A stretch of 64,000 nt of DNA. It comes from Fibrobacteraceae bacterium (GTDB lineage Bacteria > Fibrobacterota > Fibrobacteria > Fibrobacterales > Fibrobacteraceae). Below are positions 1 to 7,292 of the stretch, one piece after another. The DNA is taken from assembly GCA_017631885.1 (NCBI GenBank), contig JAGBSH010000024.1:1-64000 (forward strand). The letters run 5' to 3'. A program made the position numbers and the translations under genes. Under the pieces are notes generated by a model that was not told where the DNA came from, searched no databases, and worked only from the letters and a program-made list of their open reading frames with translations. Every line of letters begins with the position of its first letter. Position 1 is the stretch's first letter.

Positions 1-2
1 AG

Positions 3-143
3 ACAACAGAATTTCGTGTAGATAGAACTGCCCCGGAATTTTCATTTGAAAATGTTGTAGGGCTTGCATTAGATTCCTTTTCGAGTGAAAAATATGCGAG
101 CTTTAAAAGACCTTCTCGAAATGAAGGCTTTATGTATGTTTAG
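3..143 (+). CDS. C-terminal fragment of an unknown protein (5' end outside window)
   Basis: Frame 3 is open from the left edge of the window to a TAG at 141-143. It encodes the last 46 residues of a protein ending in NEGFMYV. I do not recognise the family. The short run VDRTAPEF is reminiscent of linkers in surface proteins, but that is too little to assign a function. The other two forward frames stop within the first 25 bases, so this is the only frame that can be a gene tail. It is followed by a long non-coding stretch before the restriction-modification genes and is not obviously part of them. Confidence 0.5.
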   Translation, partial: TTEFRVDRTAPEFSFENVVGLALDSFSSEKYASFKRPSRNEGFMYV

Positions 144-566
144 ATAATTTTCTTTTATAATGATGAGAATAGATTTGAGCTGAATTTTTGAATTTGTAAA
201 TCGTTGTAGGAAACTTTTCTATTGTGGGGAATGTAAAAAAAGAATAATCTTTTCAAAAAAATCTATATTTTTTTAACATAGCTTTTGTCTGAAAGATTAA
301 AGCAACCTATTTTAGAGTTTTCGACTCTTATTCTCAATCCTGAAACTACCACTTTCAACGTATCCAGAGAATAAGACGAATTCTCACGTCCCATTTGGGA
401 CGTGGGTCGTCTTGTGCTTATTGGATACAAGGGTGTGGTAGCCCTCAGGATTGATAAGCCCTTAAAGCGATACCACGTCCTTTTTTTTATAAAAAATGTG
501 TCAGTATATTCTTTGGGAGCTTCTATGGAATAAGAGTCAAACTTGATTTCAATCAAGGAGACTATC
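144..566. other. Non-coding stretch of 423 bases before the restriction-modification genes
   Basis: No credible gene is seen here. The left part (144-300) is simply AT-rich and includes a TATAAT at 156-161 with no convincing -35 box. The right part (323-538) is dense in nested inverted repeats, described separately. A reading frame on the minus strand spans it, but it runs straight through the palindromes and has no Shine-Dalgarno sequence, so I treat the segment as non-coding. Confidence 0.6.
323..538 (+). ncRNA. Candidate structured RNA or leader with nested hairpins and a T8 tract
   Basis: Four stems nest on one axis: 334-343 with 445-454 (10 bp), 346-352 with 435-441 (7 bp), 360-366 with 422-428 plus 373-379 with 407-413, and an apical 385-392 with 397-404 closing an ATTT loop. 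An outer pair, 323-333 with 528-538, is a perfect 11-bp inverted repeat. Two alternative pairings compete with these: 398-405 with 473-480 (8 bp) and 435-440 with 471-476. Both would place a hairpin 0-4 bases before eight T residues at 481-488, as in an intrinsic terminator. The pairings are read directly from the sequence. That it is transcribed, and that it acts as a switch for the genes at 567-3678, is inference. Confidence 0.45.
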
Positions 567-767
567 ATGAGTCATAATATAAAAGAAAGTTTAATTGGAG
601 AATTAGACAAAAAAATTGAATGTAAAATTTTAGAACCTAAACTATTGCAGAAATTAATTCTTAATGCTGAAAATGACAATGACTCTTTAATGATTGCAGA
701 GTTAAGGACTACATATAAAAATGGTTGTCATTCTTTAATACAAGTAATCAAAGTAATGAATACATGA
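567..767 (+). CDS. Small protein (66 aa) leading the restriction-modification operon
   Basis: The ATG at 567 has a strong AAGGAG six bases upstream, which makes it preferable to an in-frame ATG at 543. The stop (765-767) is nine bases before the methylase-nuclease start, and its TGA overlaps that gene's GAGGG ribosome site, so the two are probably co-transcribed and coupled. The protein is mostly helical in appearance, without cysteines forming a zinc site, signal peptide or membrane segment. I see no clear helix-turn-helix of the restriction controller (C protein) type. I do not recognise the family. By position it could be a controller, an antitoxin-like partner or an accessory subunit; none of these is shown by the sequence. 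Confidence 0.65.
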   Translation: MSHNIKESLIGELDKKIECKILEPKLLQKLILNAENDNDSLMIAELRTTYKNGCHSLIQVIKVMNT

Positions 768-776
768 GGGATAACC

Positions 777-2642
777 ATGAAAAAAATTGATATTATAAGC
801 AAGATTGGCGACAAATACCACGTTGGTAACACGGAAAATGGCGAGTTTAGTTATGCGAAAGCATTAAAATCTGTCGGAAAGGATATCAAGGATTATCAAA
901 AAGCAACCACTGGTACACGTCACCAATTTCTTGATATAAGATTTGAGAATGAGCGTTTGGTTGTACTTGTCGAATGTAAAAACAAATTCAGCAAATGGGA
1001 TAAAACTAAAATACAAGCACAGTTGCAAGACTATGTTAGATTTGAAAAGAATTACTCCGACAAGAAAATCGTTGCTATTCTGGCTGAAACCGATGGTAAC
1101 GATGTTTGGGTATGGCACGGTCAATCTGTTATCATCGACGATGACCATAAGGCAGAAGACGAAACTGTTCTCCGTGCTTTTGAAGAATACGAAAACCTTT
1201 GCTTTGGTAGAGTAAATGACAAAATCAAGGTTGTGGATTCTATCAAAACGCTTAATGAAAAATTGCACTCGGACGGTGTAGATGAAAAACTGCGTAGCCA
1301 GTTTGTTGGCACTTGCCTACTCGCCCTCAAAAATGGTCTGGTATACAAAGATGTTAAAGAAACCATTGATCCCAAAACTGGAAGAAAAGTATCCCCCGAA
1401 AAAGTGGTGCTTAAAAGTATCAAAGAGATTTTGGAAGGATTGCTTACCCGTGGTGGAGATATAAACAAGGCAAGCAAACTTGCGGTCTTGAACAACAAGG
1501 TTCTTAACGACCAAGACGTAACAAGCCTTACTTACAAGGAGCTTGAAGATATACTCCAGTTTATTGATGATAATGTTGTTCCGTACATCAATGATAAAAG
1601 CACCGCAGGGCAAGATTTGCTTAATCTGTTCTTCACCACATTTAATAAATATGTCGGAAAATCTGATAAGAATCAAGCGTTCACTCCCGACCATATCTGC
1701 GACTTTATGAGCAAAGCAGTTGGCGTAAACAAAAATTCAAGAGTATTAGACCCTTGCTGTGGTAGTGGAGCGTTCCTTGTTCGTGCTATGACGGATGCGA
1801 TGGACGATTGCGACAGCGAAGAAGAACGTGAGGATGTAAAGAAAAATCAAATCTTTGGTATTGAGTATGAAGAAGGTGCGTTCGGTCTGTCATCAACAAA
1901 CATGTTGATACACGGAGATGGAAATTCAAATGTCGTTCAAGATTCAATGTTCAAGCGAGGAAAATGGATTGAAGATAACAACATCAACATAGTGCTGATG
2001 AACCCACCTTATAACGCTACCAAAAAATGCTGTGATCCAGACTATACCAAAAACTGGGATGCCAAGAAGAAAGAAGACCCATCAAAGGGATTGCATTTTG
2101 TTGAATGGGTTGCTCGACATGTTTCAACAAATTGCAAAATAGCGGTATTACTTCCCATGCAAGCTGCTATCGGCAATAGTGGTGATGTAAAAGTATTCAA
2201 AAAGAAGATGTTAGAAAAGTACACGCTTGATGCCGTGTTCTCCTTGCCAAACGAAATGTTCTATCCCGGAGCTTCCGCAGTCGCTTGTTGTATGATTTTC
2301 GATTTGTCACAGAAACACGAAAAGGCAGATAAGGATACATTCTTTGGCTATTTCAAAGATGATAACTTTATAAAGAGAAAAGGTCTTGGTAGAGTGGAGC
2401 AAACGGATGCTAGTGGTAATAGCTTGTGGTTGCAAACCGAAAAAATGTGGCTTGATTTATATAAAAACAAGCGAGAAGTGGCTGGCATTTCAGTTATGCA
2501 TAGAGTAACTTGGGAAGATGAATGGCTTGCAGAAGCATATATGGAAACGGATTACTCCACATTAAGAGAAGATGATTTTCAGCAAACCATAAACGATTTT
2601 TTGGCGTACTTGGTTAAAGAGGGGCAAATATATGAATCTTAA
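777..2642 (+). CDS. Type IIB (BcgI-like) restriction-modification A subunit: nuclease plus N6-adenine methylase
   Basis: One 621-aa chain combines DNA cleavage and methylation. The N-terminal ~120 residues look like a PD-(D/E)XK nuclease of the HsdR-N kind, with D53 and E66-C-K68 as the probable metal site. A helical linker leads to an HsdM-type N6-adenine methylase: the AFTPDHICDFM helix at 301-311, the AdoMet loop DPCCGSGAF at 325-333 and the catalytic NPPY at 409-412. Length and order match the BcgI A subunit (about 637 aa), which works with a separate ~340-aa specificity subunit, exactly the next gene here. The stop overlaps the next start by 11 bases. A type I HsdM is less likely because of the fused nuclease and the absence of a translocase gene. 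Confidence 0.85.
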   Translation: MKKIDIISKIGDKYHVGNTENGEFSYAKALKSVGKDIKDYQKATTGTRHQFLDIRFENERLVVLVECKNKFSKWDKTKIQAQLQDYVRFEKNYSDKKIVAILAETDGNDVWVWHGQSVIIDDDHKAEDETVLRAFEEYENLCFGRVNDKIKVVDSIKTLNEKLHSDGVDEKLRSQFVGTCLLALKNGLVYKDVKETIDPKTGRKVSPEKVVLKSIKEILEGLLTRGGDINKASKLAVLNNKVLNDQDVTSLTYKELEDILQFIDDNVVPYINDKSTAGQDLLNLFFTTFNKYVGKSDKNQAFTPDHICDFMSKAVGVNKNSRVLDPCCGSGAFLVRAMTDAMDDCDSEEEREDVKKNQIFGIEYEEGAFGLSSTNMLIHGDGNSNVVQDSMFKRGKWIEDNNINIVLMNPPYNATKKCCDPDYTKNWDAKKKEDPSKGLHFVEWVARHVSTNCKIAVLLPMQAAIGNSGDVKVFKKKMLEKYTLDAVFSLPNEMFYPGASAVACCMIFDLSQKHEKADKDTFFGYFKDDNFIKRKGLGRVEQTDASGNSLWLQTEKMWLDLYKNKREVAGISVMHRVTWEDEWLAEAYMETDYSTLREDDFQQTINDFLAYLVKEGQIYES

Positions 2643-3678
2643 TATTGAAAATTGGACTTCATTTCGGTTGGGGGATATATTTGATATAAAAAAGGGCAAG
2701 CGTTTAACTTCCGAAGACCAAACCATCGGTAATACGCCATATATAGGTGCTATTGATTCCAACAATGGTATTGCGAACTATATTGGGCAAAGCCCAACAC
2801 ATAATGGCAATACTATAACTTTGAGTTATAACGGCTCTGTAGGAGAAGCGTTTTATCAACCAAATGCATTTTGGGCTACAGACGATGTCAATGTTTTATA
2901 TTTCAAAAAAGAAAATGGCGTGGAATTTAATGAACATATTGCTTTGTTCATTTGTGCGGTGCTAAAAAAAGAGAAATATCGTTATTGTTACGGAAGAAAA
3001 TGGGTTCTCGAGTCAATGAATGAGACAAGAATCAAACTACCTACCAAAAACAATGTGCCGGATTGGGAATGGATGGAAACATATATCAAATCGTTGCACC
3101 ACAAACCCATAACAACAAAAATATCAAATAAAAACAATGTCACCTTGAAATCAAACGAATGGAAAGAATTCTATCTTCACAAACTATTCAATGCAGGAAT
3201 GGGTAATGGCATTGATGCCGTGTTGACAACAAATGACAATCCTAAATATAATTATGTTTCACGCAAAAGTGATAGCGATTTTGATTTTGTTGATGAAATT
3301 GAGGGAGAAACACCATTTCCGGCAGGATCAATGACATTAGCTTTGGGAGGCAGTTTAGGTTCTTGCTTTATACACTCTAAACCATTTTATACGGCACAGA
3401 ATGTGGCTGTCTTACAAGAGAAAACGCCTTTGTCTAATCATACCAAACTGTTCATTGCCACACTTATTAGAAACGAGTGCAAAATCAAATATCAAGCCTT
3501 TGGACGCGAGTTAAATGCTCATTTCAGAAAAGACTTTACAATTAAGCTCCCGATAAAACGTGATGCAAATGGAATTATCTATGATGAAACACACGAGTTT
3601 TCAGATGATGGTTATATTCCTGATTGGGAATGGATGGATAGCTATATGAAATCTTTACCGTATAGCGATAGAATTTAA
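2632..3678 (+). CDS. BcgI-like specificity (B) subunit with two target-recognition halves
   Basis: This 348-aa HsdS-like protein should supply DNA sequence recognition to the preceding methylase-nuclease. It contains two similar halves. Each starts with a short segment of the W..F.L..LF type (W8-F16 and W177-F186) and ends in a near-identical helix start, VPDWEWMETYIKSL at 142-155 and IPDWEWMDSYMKSL at 329-342. Two target-recognition domains imply a bipartite, gapped DNA site, as in type I and type IIB enzymes. The recognition sequence cannot be predicted from the protein. The ATG at 2632 has GAGGGG nearby and lies inside the end of the A-subunit gene, so translation is coupled. The gene appears intact. 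Confidence 0.85.
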   Translation: MNLNIENWTSFRLGDIFDIKKGKRLTSEDQTIGNTPYIGAIDSNNGIANYIGQSPTHNGNTITLSYNGSVGEAFYQPNAFWATDDVNVLYFKKENGVEFNEHIALFICAVLKKEKYRYCYGRKWVLESMNETRIKLPTKNNVPDWEWMETYIKSLHHKPITTKISNKNNVTLKSNEWKEFYLHKLFNAGMGNGIDAVLTTNDNPKYNYVSRKSDSDFDFVDEIEGETPFPAGSMTLALGGSLGSCFIHSKPFYTAQNVAVLQEKTPLSNHTKLFIATLIRNECKIKYQAFGRELNAHFRKDFTIKLPIKRDANGIIYDETHEFSDDGYIPDWEWMDSYMKSLPYSDRI

Positions 3679-3738
3679 GGGATTTTATTAAAAATTATCA
3701 GCTTTTTTATTGACCCCAAAATTGAGTTTTGAATGTAA

Positions 3739-3912
3739 TGCGTTAGGGATTGAAGCCCTTTAGGGTTCGGACTTGGAAAATGTTATGGTTTTTATTTGTA
3801 TTATTTTCCAAGGCTGAACGGACGAGTGCCGCAGAAGGATTTTATAGTTAGATGTAGCGGCACGAGATAACGCAAGAGCCCGACCTCCACAAAGTGGAGG
3901 GAACGCCCATAA
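3739..3912. ncRNA. Structured non-coding element downstream of the restriction-modification genes
   Basis: The space between the specificity gene and the aminopeptidase gene contains a multi-stem palindromic unit. 3739-3745 pairs with 3868-3874 (7 bp, closing). 3765-3770 plus 3772-3781 pairs with 3803-3812 plus 3814-3819, a 16-bp arm with one mismatch and one G-T pair. 3826-3832 pairs with 3857-3863 (7 bp). 3884-3890 pairs with 3894-3900 around an AAA loop. It is richer in G and C than its surroundings. It resembles a folded RNA or an interspersed palindromic repeat. I cannot match it to a named RNA family from memory. Strand is uncertain. Confidence 0.45.
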
Positions 3913-3918
3913 AAAATT

Positions 3919-5154
3919 TTACTCAATCCAGTGCAATTCCGAACGGAATAAGGATTTTGAAATTTCTTCAAGGTCTGTGTAATCTTTGTAGTGAGCGGTT
4001 TCTCTGATGCTGTGCATGCTGAGCAAGGGAACGCCAATGTCAACCGTTGGAATCCCGAGATTTGCTGAAAGAATTGGCCCTAGAGTTGAACCAGCTGGAA
4101 TGTCATTTCTGTTGACGAAATGTTGCAAATTTATTTTTGAGTTGGAAATTATTTTTTTAAAGAATGCTTCTGAATAGACGTCTGTGGCATAGCGTTTTTT
4201 GGCGTTCGTTTTTAGAACAATTCCGTTTCCGAGTTGGGGGGCGTGATTTTCTTCTATTACGCCAGAATAATTAGGTGGCTCGGCGTGAGCGGCATCTAAA
4301 GAAAATAAAAATGAACGGGAGAAAGCTTTTTCAGGATTTTTCCCACCGAGACTTTTGTGAATATTTTTTAAAGTTCGGTAAGCAAAATTTCCATTGGCTC
4401 CCTCGCGAGAGTTAGAACCGATTTCTTCGTGGTTGAAAAGGAAAAAGCCAGTGACCATTTCTGAATGAGATTCTGTTTTTATTAAAGCATTTAAAGCAGC
4501 TGCGCAAGATAGCAGATTATCTAAACGCCCAGATGAAATATATCCTTCTTCAGAAATGTTGGCTGAAGATGAATCTACAAGCCAGGCATCATAAGAAAGA
4601 AGTTTTTCATTTTGTGGTATGTATTTTTCTTGTAAATACTGAGAAGCGTTGGTTTTAAAAGTCGCGATTGCATCAAGATTTTGTTGCGTGTCAATAGAAG
4701 AATTGTCTTTGTTTTTGTTTAAATGTATGGCAAGGTTTGGGATTTTACAGAGAGCCGAATCATTAAAAAGTGTTGGAGTGAGTGAATCTCCGATAAGCAT
4801 GCCAGCGAGGTGTAAATCTCTGTCGAACCAAGTAGAAAGAATGGGCGAACCATAAATTTCTGGGTGTAATAAGTGCTGCTCTTTGTTGTATTTGTCTGGA
4901 TTTGGGGTTAAACGTAAGGCTGGAAAATCGGTGTGTCCGCTCAACAATCTGAAAGCTGATTTTTCTGAATAATTTTTAGGGAGTCGAAAGGCGGCAATTG
5001 AAGCATTTGCGGTTTCAAAATAATAAGCACCACCTGATTTTAATGATTCTTCTTTTGCAGATTTAAAACCAGCGTTCTGTAATTTTTCACGAATAAATTG
5101 AACAGTGTGGTATGGAGTTATGGCGTTATCTAAGAAAGTCTTTAAATTTTTCAT
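3919..5154 (-). CDS. M18-family aminopeptidase
   Basis: The 411-aa protein is a cytosolic dinuclear zinc aminopeptidase of the M18 (aspartyl aminopeptidase, ApeB) family, which removes N-terminal residues, often acidic ones, from peptides. Metal-site motifs are in order: H74-T-D76, the R-L-D212-N segment, N-H-E-E at 241-244, the DAAHAEPP segment, and a C-terminal MHSIRE histidine at about 381. Length matches the family (about 420-480 aa), slightly on the short side. There is no signal peptide. It stands alone on the minus strand, divergent from dapB, with 60 bases between the starts. Its substrate preference cannot be read from the sequence. Confidence 0.88.
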   Translation of the reverse strand: MKNLKTFLDNAITPYHTVQFIREKLQNAGFKSAKEESLKSGGAYYFETANASIAAFRLPKNYSEKSAFRLLSGHTDFPALRLTPNPDKYNKEQHLLHPEIYGSPILSTWFDRDLHLAGMLIGDSLTPTLFNDSALCKIPNLAIHLNKNKDNSSIDTQQNLDAIATFKTNASQYLQEKYIPQNEKLLSYDAWLVDSSSANISEEGYISSGRLDNLLSCAAALNALIKTESHSEMVTGFFLFNHEEIGSNSREGANGNFAYRTLKNIHKSLGGKNPEKAFSRSFLFSLDAAHAEPPNYSGVIEENHAPQLGNGIVLKTNAKKRYATDVYSEAFFKKIISNSKINLQHFVNRNDIPAGSTLGPILSANLGIPTVDIGVPLLSMHSIRETAHYKDYTDLEEISKSLFRSELHWIE

Positions 5155-5214
5155 GAACTAAAAATAAAATTTTCTACCTTTTCGGTTGTAAAATTAGAAC
5201 AAAGAGGTGTATTT

Positions 5215-6045
5215 ATGTCTATCCAAGTGATGGTGAACGGAATTCCCGGTAATATGGGGCGAATGGTTGCAGAAACTTGTGTGGAACGCGGTCTGTTTTT
5301 GGTGCCATATTCTTTGACTGGTGAAATTATTGTAGAAAATGAATCTGAAGTAGCTGGTAAAACGATTCAGCTTTTGAAACCTTCTAATCGAGAAGAACGT
5401 ATTCAGGAAGTTTTAAAAGAATACCCGGACCTTATTTGTATTGATTATACGCACCCGTCAGCAGTGAATGATAATGCTGAATTTTATGTGCGTCATGGCT
5501 TGCCTTTTGTGATGGGAACAACTGGCGGCGATAGAGACGCATTAATGAAATTGGTTCAAGAAAAGAATCACCCCTGTATTATTGCGCCGAATATGGCAAA
5601 GCAGATTGTGGCGTTCCAGGCGATGATTGAATTTTTATCTAAGGAATTTCCTGGAGCATTTTCTGGTTATACGCTTTCTGTGGTGGAAAGTCACCAGAAA
5701 ACTAAAGCAGATACTAGCGGAACAGCAAAGGCTGTGGTGGCTTCTTTTGAAAAAATGGGACTTTCTTGTTCTGAAGAAGAAATTGTAAAGGTTCGTACTG
5801 AAAAAGAACAAATGGAACTTATGAAAGTGCCAGAAGAATATTTAGGAGGTCATGCGTTCCATACTTATTCTTTGGATAGCCAAGATAAAACGGTTCATTT
5901 TGAATTCCAACATAATGTTTGTGGCCGTAAAATTTATGCTGAAGGGACTGCCGATGCTGTTTTCTTTTTAGCAGAACATTTGAAGTCTGGGACTGCTCGT
6001 CCATTTAATATGATGGATGTTTTGCGTTCTGGTAAAATGCAATAA
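5215..6045 (+). CDS. dapB: 4-hydroxy-tetrahydrodipicolinate reductase
   Basis: DapB reduces the dihydrodipicolinate-level intermediate with NAD(P)H in the lysine and meso-diaminopimelate pathway, which also feeds peptidoglycan. Visible are the nucleotide-binding GIPGNMGRM loop at 9-17, GTTGG at 101-105 and the catalytic/substrate segment ESHQKTKADTSGT at 158-170. The shape of this last motif and the 276-aa length recall the plant-type DapB rather than the classical E. coli form (SHHRxK); that is a judgement from motif spelling. GAGG eight bases before the ATG supports the start. A terminator follows at 6090-6118. The partner enzyme Asd is encoded elsewhere in the window (38906-39934). Confidence 0.9.
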   Translation: MSIQVMVNGIPGNMGRMVAETCVERGLFLVPYSLTGEIIVENESEVAGKTIQLLKPSNREERIQEVLKEYPDLICIDYTHPSAVNDNAEFYVRHGLPFVMGTTGGDRDALMKLVQEKNHPCIIAPNMAKQIVAFQAMIEFLSKEFPGAFSGYTLSVVESHQKTKADTSGTAKAVVASFEKMGLSCSEEEIVKVRTEKEQMELMKVPEEYLGGHAFHTYSLDSQDKTVHFEFQHNVCGRKIYAEGTADAVFFLAEHLKSGTARPFNMMDVLRSGKMQ

Positions 6046-6089
6046 ATTTTATTTGAAAACTCTTGTTGTAAAATCCTTGTTTGGAAATT

Positions 6090-6118
6090 CCCGCAGGCTT
6101 TGCCTGCGGGGATTTTTT
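6090..6118 (+). terminator. Intrinsic terminator after dapB
   Basis: A 9-bp GC-rich stem (6090-6098 with 6102-6110) around a TTT loop is followed by GA and six T. The hairpin sequence is repeated exactly at 30360-30380. Confidence 0.85.
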
Positions 6119-6157
6119 ATAACACAAAGAATTTGTGTTATAAAAATTTGTGTTATA
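6119..6157. repeat. Short palindrome with a second partial copy
   Basis: 6119-6128 pairs with 6132-6141 (10 bp, GAA loop). The right arm recurs immediately downstream at about 6146-6156. It sits between two terminators and has no evident gene. Confidence 0.5.
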
Positions 6158-6162
6158 AAAAA

Positions 6163-6186
6163 ATCCCGATTCAAAAGAATCGGGAT
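6163..6186 (-). terminator. Intrinsic terminator for the ferredoxin gene
   Basis: A 10-bp stem (6163-6172 with 6177-6186) with an AAAA loop is followed on the minus strand by a run of T. It lies 23 bases beyond the ferredoxin stop codon. Confidence 0.85.
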
Positions 6187-6209
6187 AAAACTTTTAAATA
6201 CGAAAAAAA

Positions 6210-6407
6210 TTATTCGTACTTGATAACGCCTGCTGGGCAAGAAGAAGCTGCGTCTTTGATTTCTGCTTCAAAAGCATTAAAATCAGCGCCTTCATTTACG
6301 CTCATTTTATCGTTTACAGCAAAAACATCGGAGCAAACAGATTCGCAAGCGCCGCAAGAAATGCATTCATCGCTTGATTCATCAAGCCAAACTTTTGTAA
6401 TAGCCAT
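6210..6407 (-). CDS. Small [4Fe-4S] ferredoxin
   Basis: A 65-aa soluble electron carrier. C15-x2-C18-x2-C21 plus C57-P58 provides four ligands for one [4Fe-4S] cluster, as in single-cluster ferredoxins. C25 is an extra cysteine at the position where two-cluster proteins carry a further ligand, but the remaining ligands of a second cluster are missing. It should act in the cytoplasm in low-potential electron transfer, as expected for an anaerobe. Its redox partners are not encoded next to it. It is monocistronic, with its own terminator. Confidence 0.9.
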   Translation of the reverse strand: MAITKVWLDESSDECISCGACESVCSDVFAVNDKMSVNEGADFNAFEAEIKDAASSCPAGVIKYE

Positions 6408-6515
6408 AATAAATTCCTTTTCTTGAATGGTGATATACTGAATATAGCAAAAAAACGAATATGGTGGAAGAATTTATTTCTAGATTTTGGAAGAATTTTT
6501 TTGAGGCTTTTGAAT

Positions 6516-7292
6516 ATGAAAAAAGTAGTGATAAAAATTGGTGGAAGTTTAGCTGTTGACGAAACTAAATTGGCTGAATTTGTAGCTGCGGTTTCTCGTT
6601 TGCCGGCTCTTGGTTTTCAAGTGGCACTTGTTCATGGTGGTGGTAAAGAAATCAATGAAAATATCGGTCTTTTAAAAGAAGAACCACAATTTATAGATGG
6701 CTTGCGTGTTACTACGCCTTCTATTATGAAAATGGTAGAAATGACGCTTTCAGGAGCGGTCAATAAAAAGTTAGTGCGTTTGTTTTTACAAAATGATTGC
6801 CCGGCGGTCGGTATTTCTGGCGTTGATGGCGGGCTTTTTAAGGTTGTAAAACGCAAAGGAAATGTTGATTTAGGCCTTGTTGGCGATATTTGTTCTGTGG
6901 ATACCAAAGTGATAGATGCGCTTTGGAATGCCGGTTTTATTCCTGTAGTCAGCCCGATTTCTTTTGGTGATGGACTTTCTTGGAATGTCAATGCTGATAC
7001 GGCCGCTTCTGAACTAGCAACAGCACTTTCTGTTGATCAATTTGTTCTTGTAAGCGATGTCCCTGGCGTTATGGATTTAGAAAAGAAAGTGTTACCTGAA
7101 CTTTCCGAAGAAATGGCTGAAAAATTAATTGTTGATGGCGTTATTTCTGGCGGAATGATTCCAAAAGTTAGAGATAGTTTCCGCTCTATTAAGCAAGGTA
7201 TTCAGGCAATTCATATTGTTGGTTTTAATGGTCTTGAACGTTTTGTTCAGCAGATGCAAGGAGATATAAACGATGGCACAATCCTTCACTAA
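6516..7292 (+). CDS. argB: Acetylglutamate kinase
   Basis: ArgB phosphorylates N-acetylglutamate in arginine synthesis. The amino-acid-kinase fold is clear from KIGGSL near the start, the VHGGGKEIN glycine loop, the N-D-A-D-T-A-A-like segment (VNADTAASELA) and the ISGGMIPK loop near the end. I chose the ATG at 6516 (258 aa) over an upstream in-frame ATG at 6423. The extra 31 residues are not family-like, and MKKVVIKIGGS is the usual N-terminus. It overlaps argD by 20 bases, so the two form an operon with coupled translation. Confidence 0.92.
   Translation: MKKVVIKIGGSLAVDETKLAEFVAAVSRLPALGFQVALVHGGGKEINENIGLLKEEPQFIDGLRVTTPSIMKMVEMTLSGAVNKKLVRLFLQNDCPAVGISGVDGGLFKVVKRKGNVDLGLVGDICSVDTKVIDALWNAGFIPVVSPISFGDGLSWNVNADTAASELATALSVDQFVLVSDVPGVMDLEKKVLPELSEEMAEKLIVDGVISGGMIPKVRDSFRSIKQGIQAIHIVGFNGLERFVQQMQGDINDGTILH

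Noticed and set aside
156-161. TATAAT as the promoter of the restriction-modification leader
   Set aside because: A perfect -10 hexamer but no acceptable -35 box at 16-18 bases; in AT-rich DNA this occurs often by chance.
323-538. Possible retron msr-msd RNA because of the nested inverted repeats
   Set aside because: No reverse transcriptase gene is adjacent; the next genes are clearly restriction-modification.
263-568. 101-aa reading frame on the minus strand over the structured region upstream of the restriction genes
   Set aside because: It reads through nested palindromes, has no ribosome site and its composition is dictated by the inverted repeats; better explained as non-coding.
3739-3912. 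Possible tRNA or tRNA-like gene because of GGTTCGG and several stems
   Set aside because: No acceptor stem, anticodon loop geometry or CCA-compatible end fits; arm lengths are wrong for tRNA.
3801-4043. 80-aa minus-strand frame over the second structured element
   Set aside because: It overlaps the aminopeptidase coding end in another frame and follows the palindromic element; no start signal.
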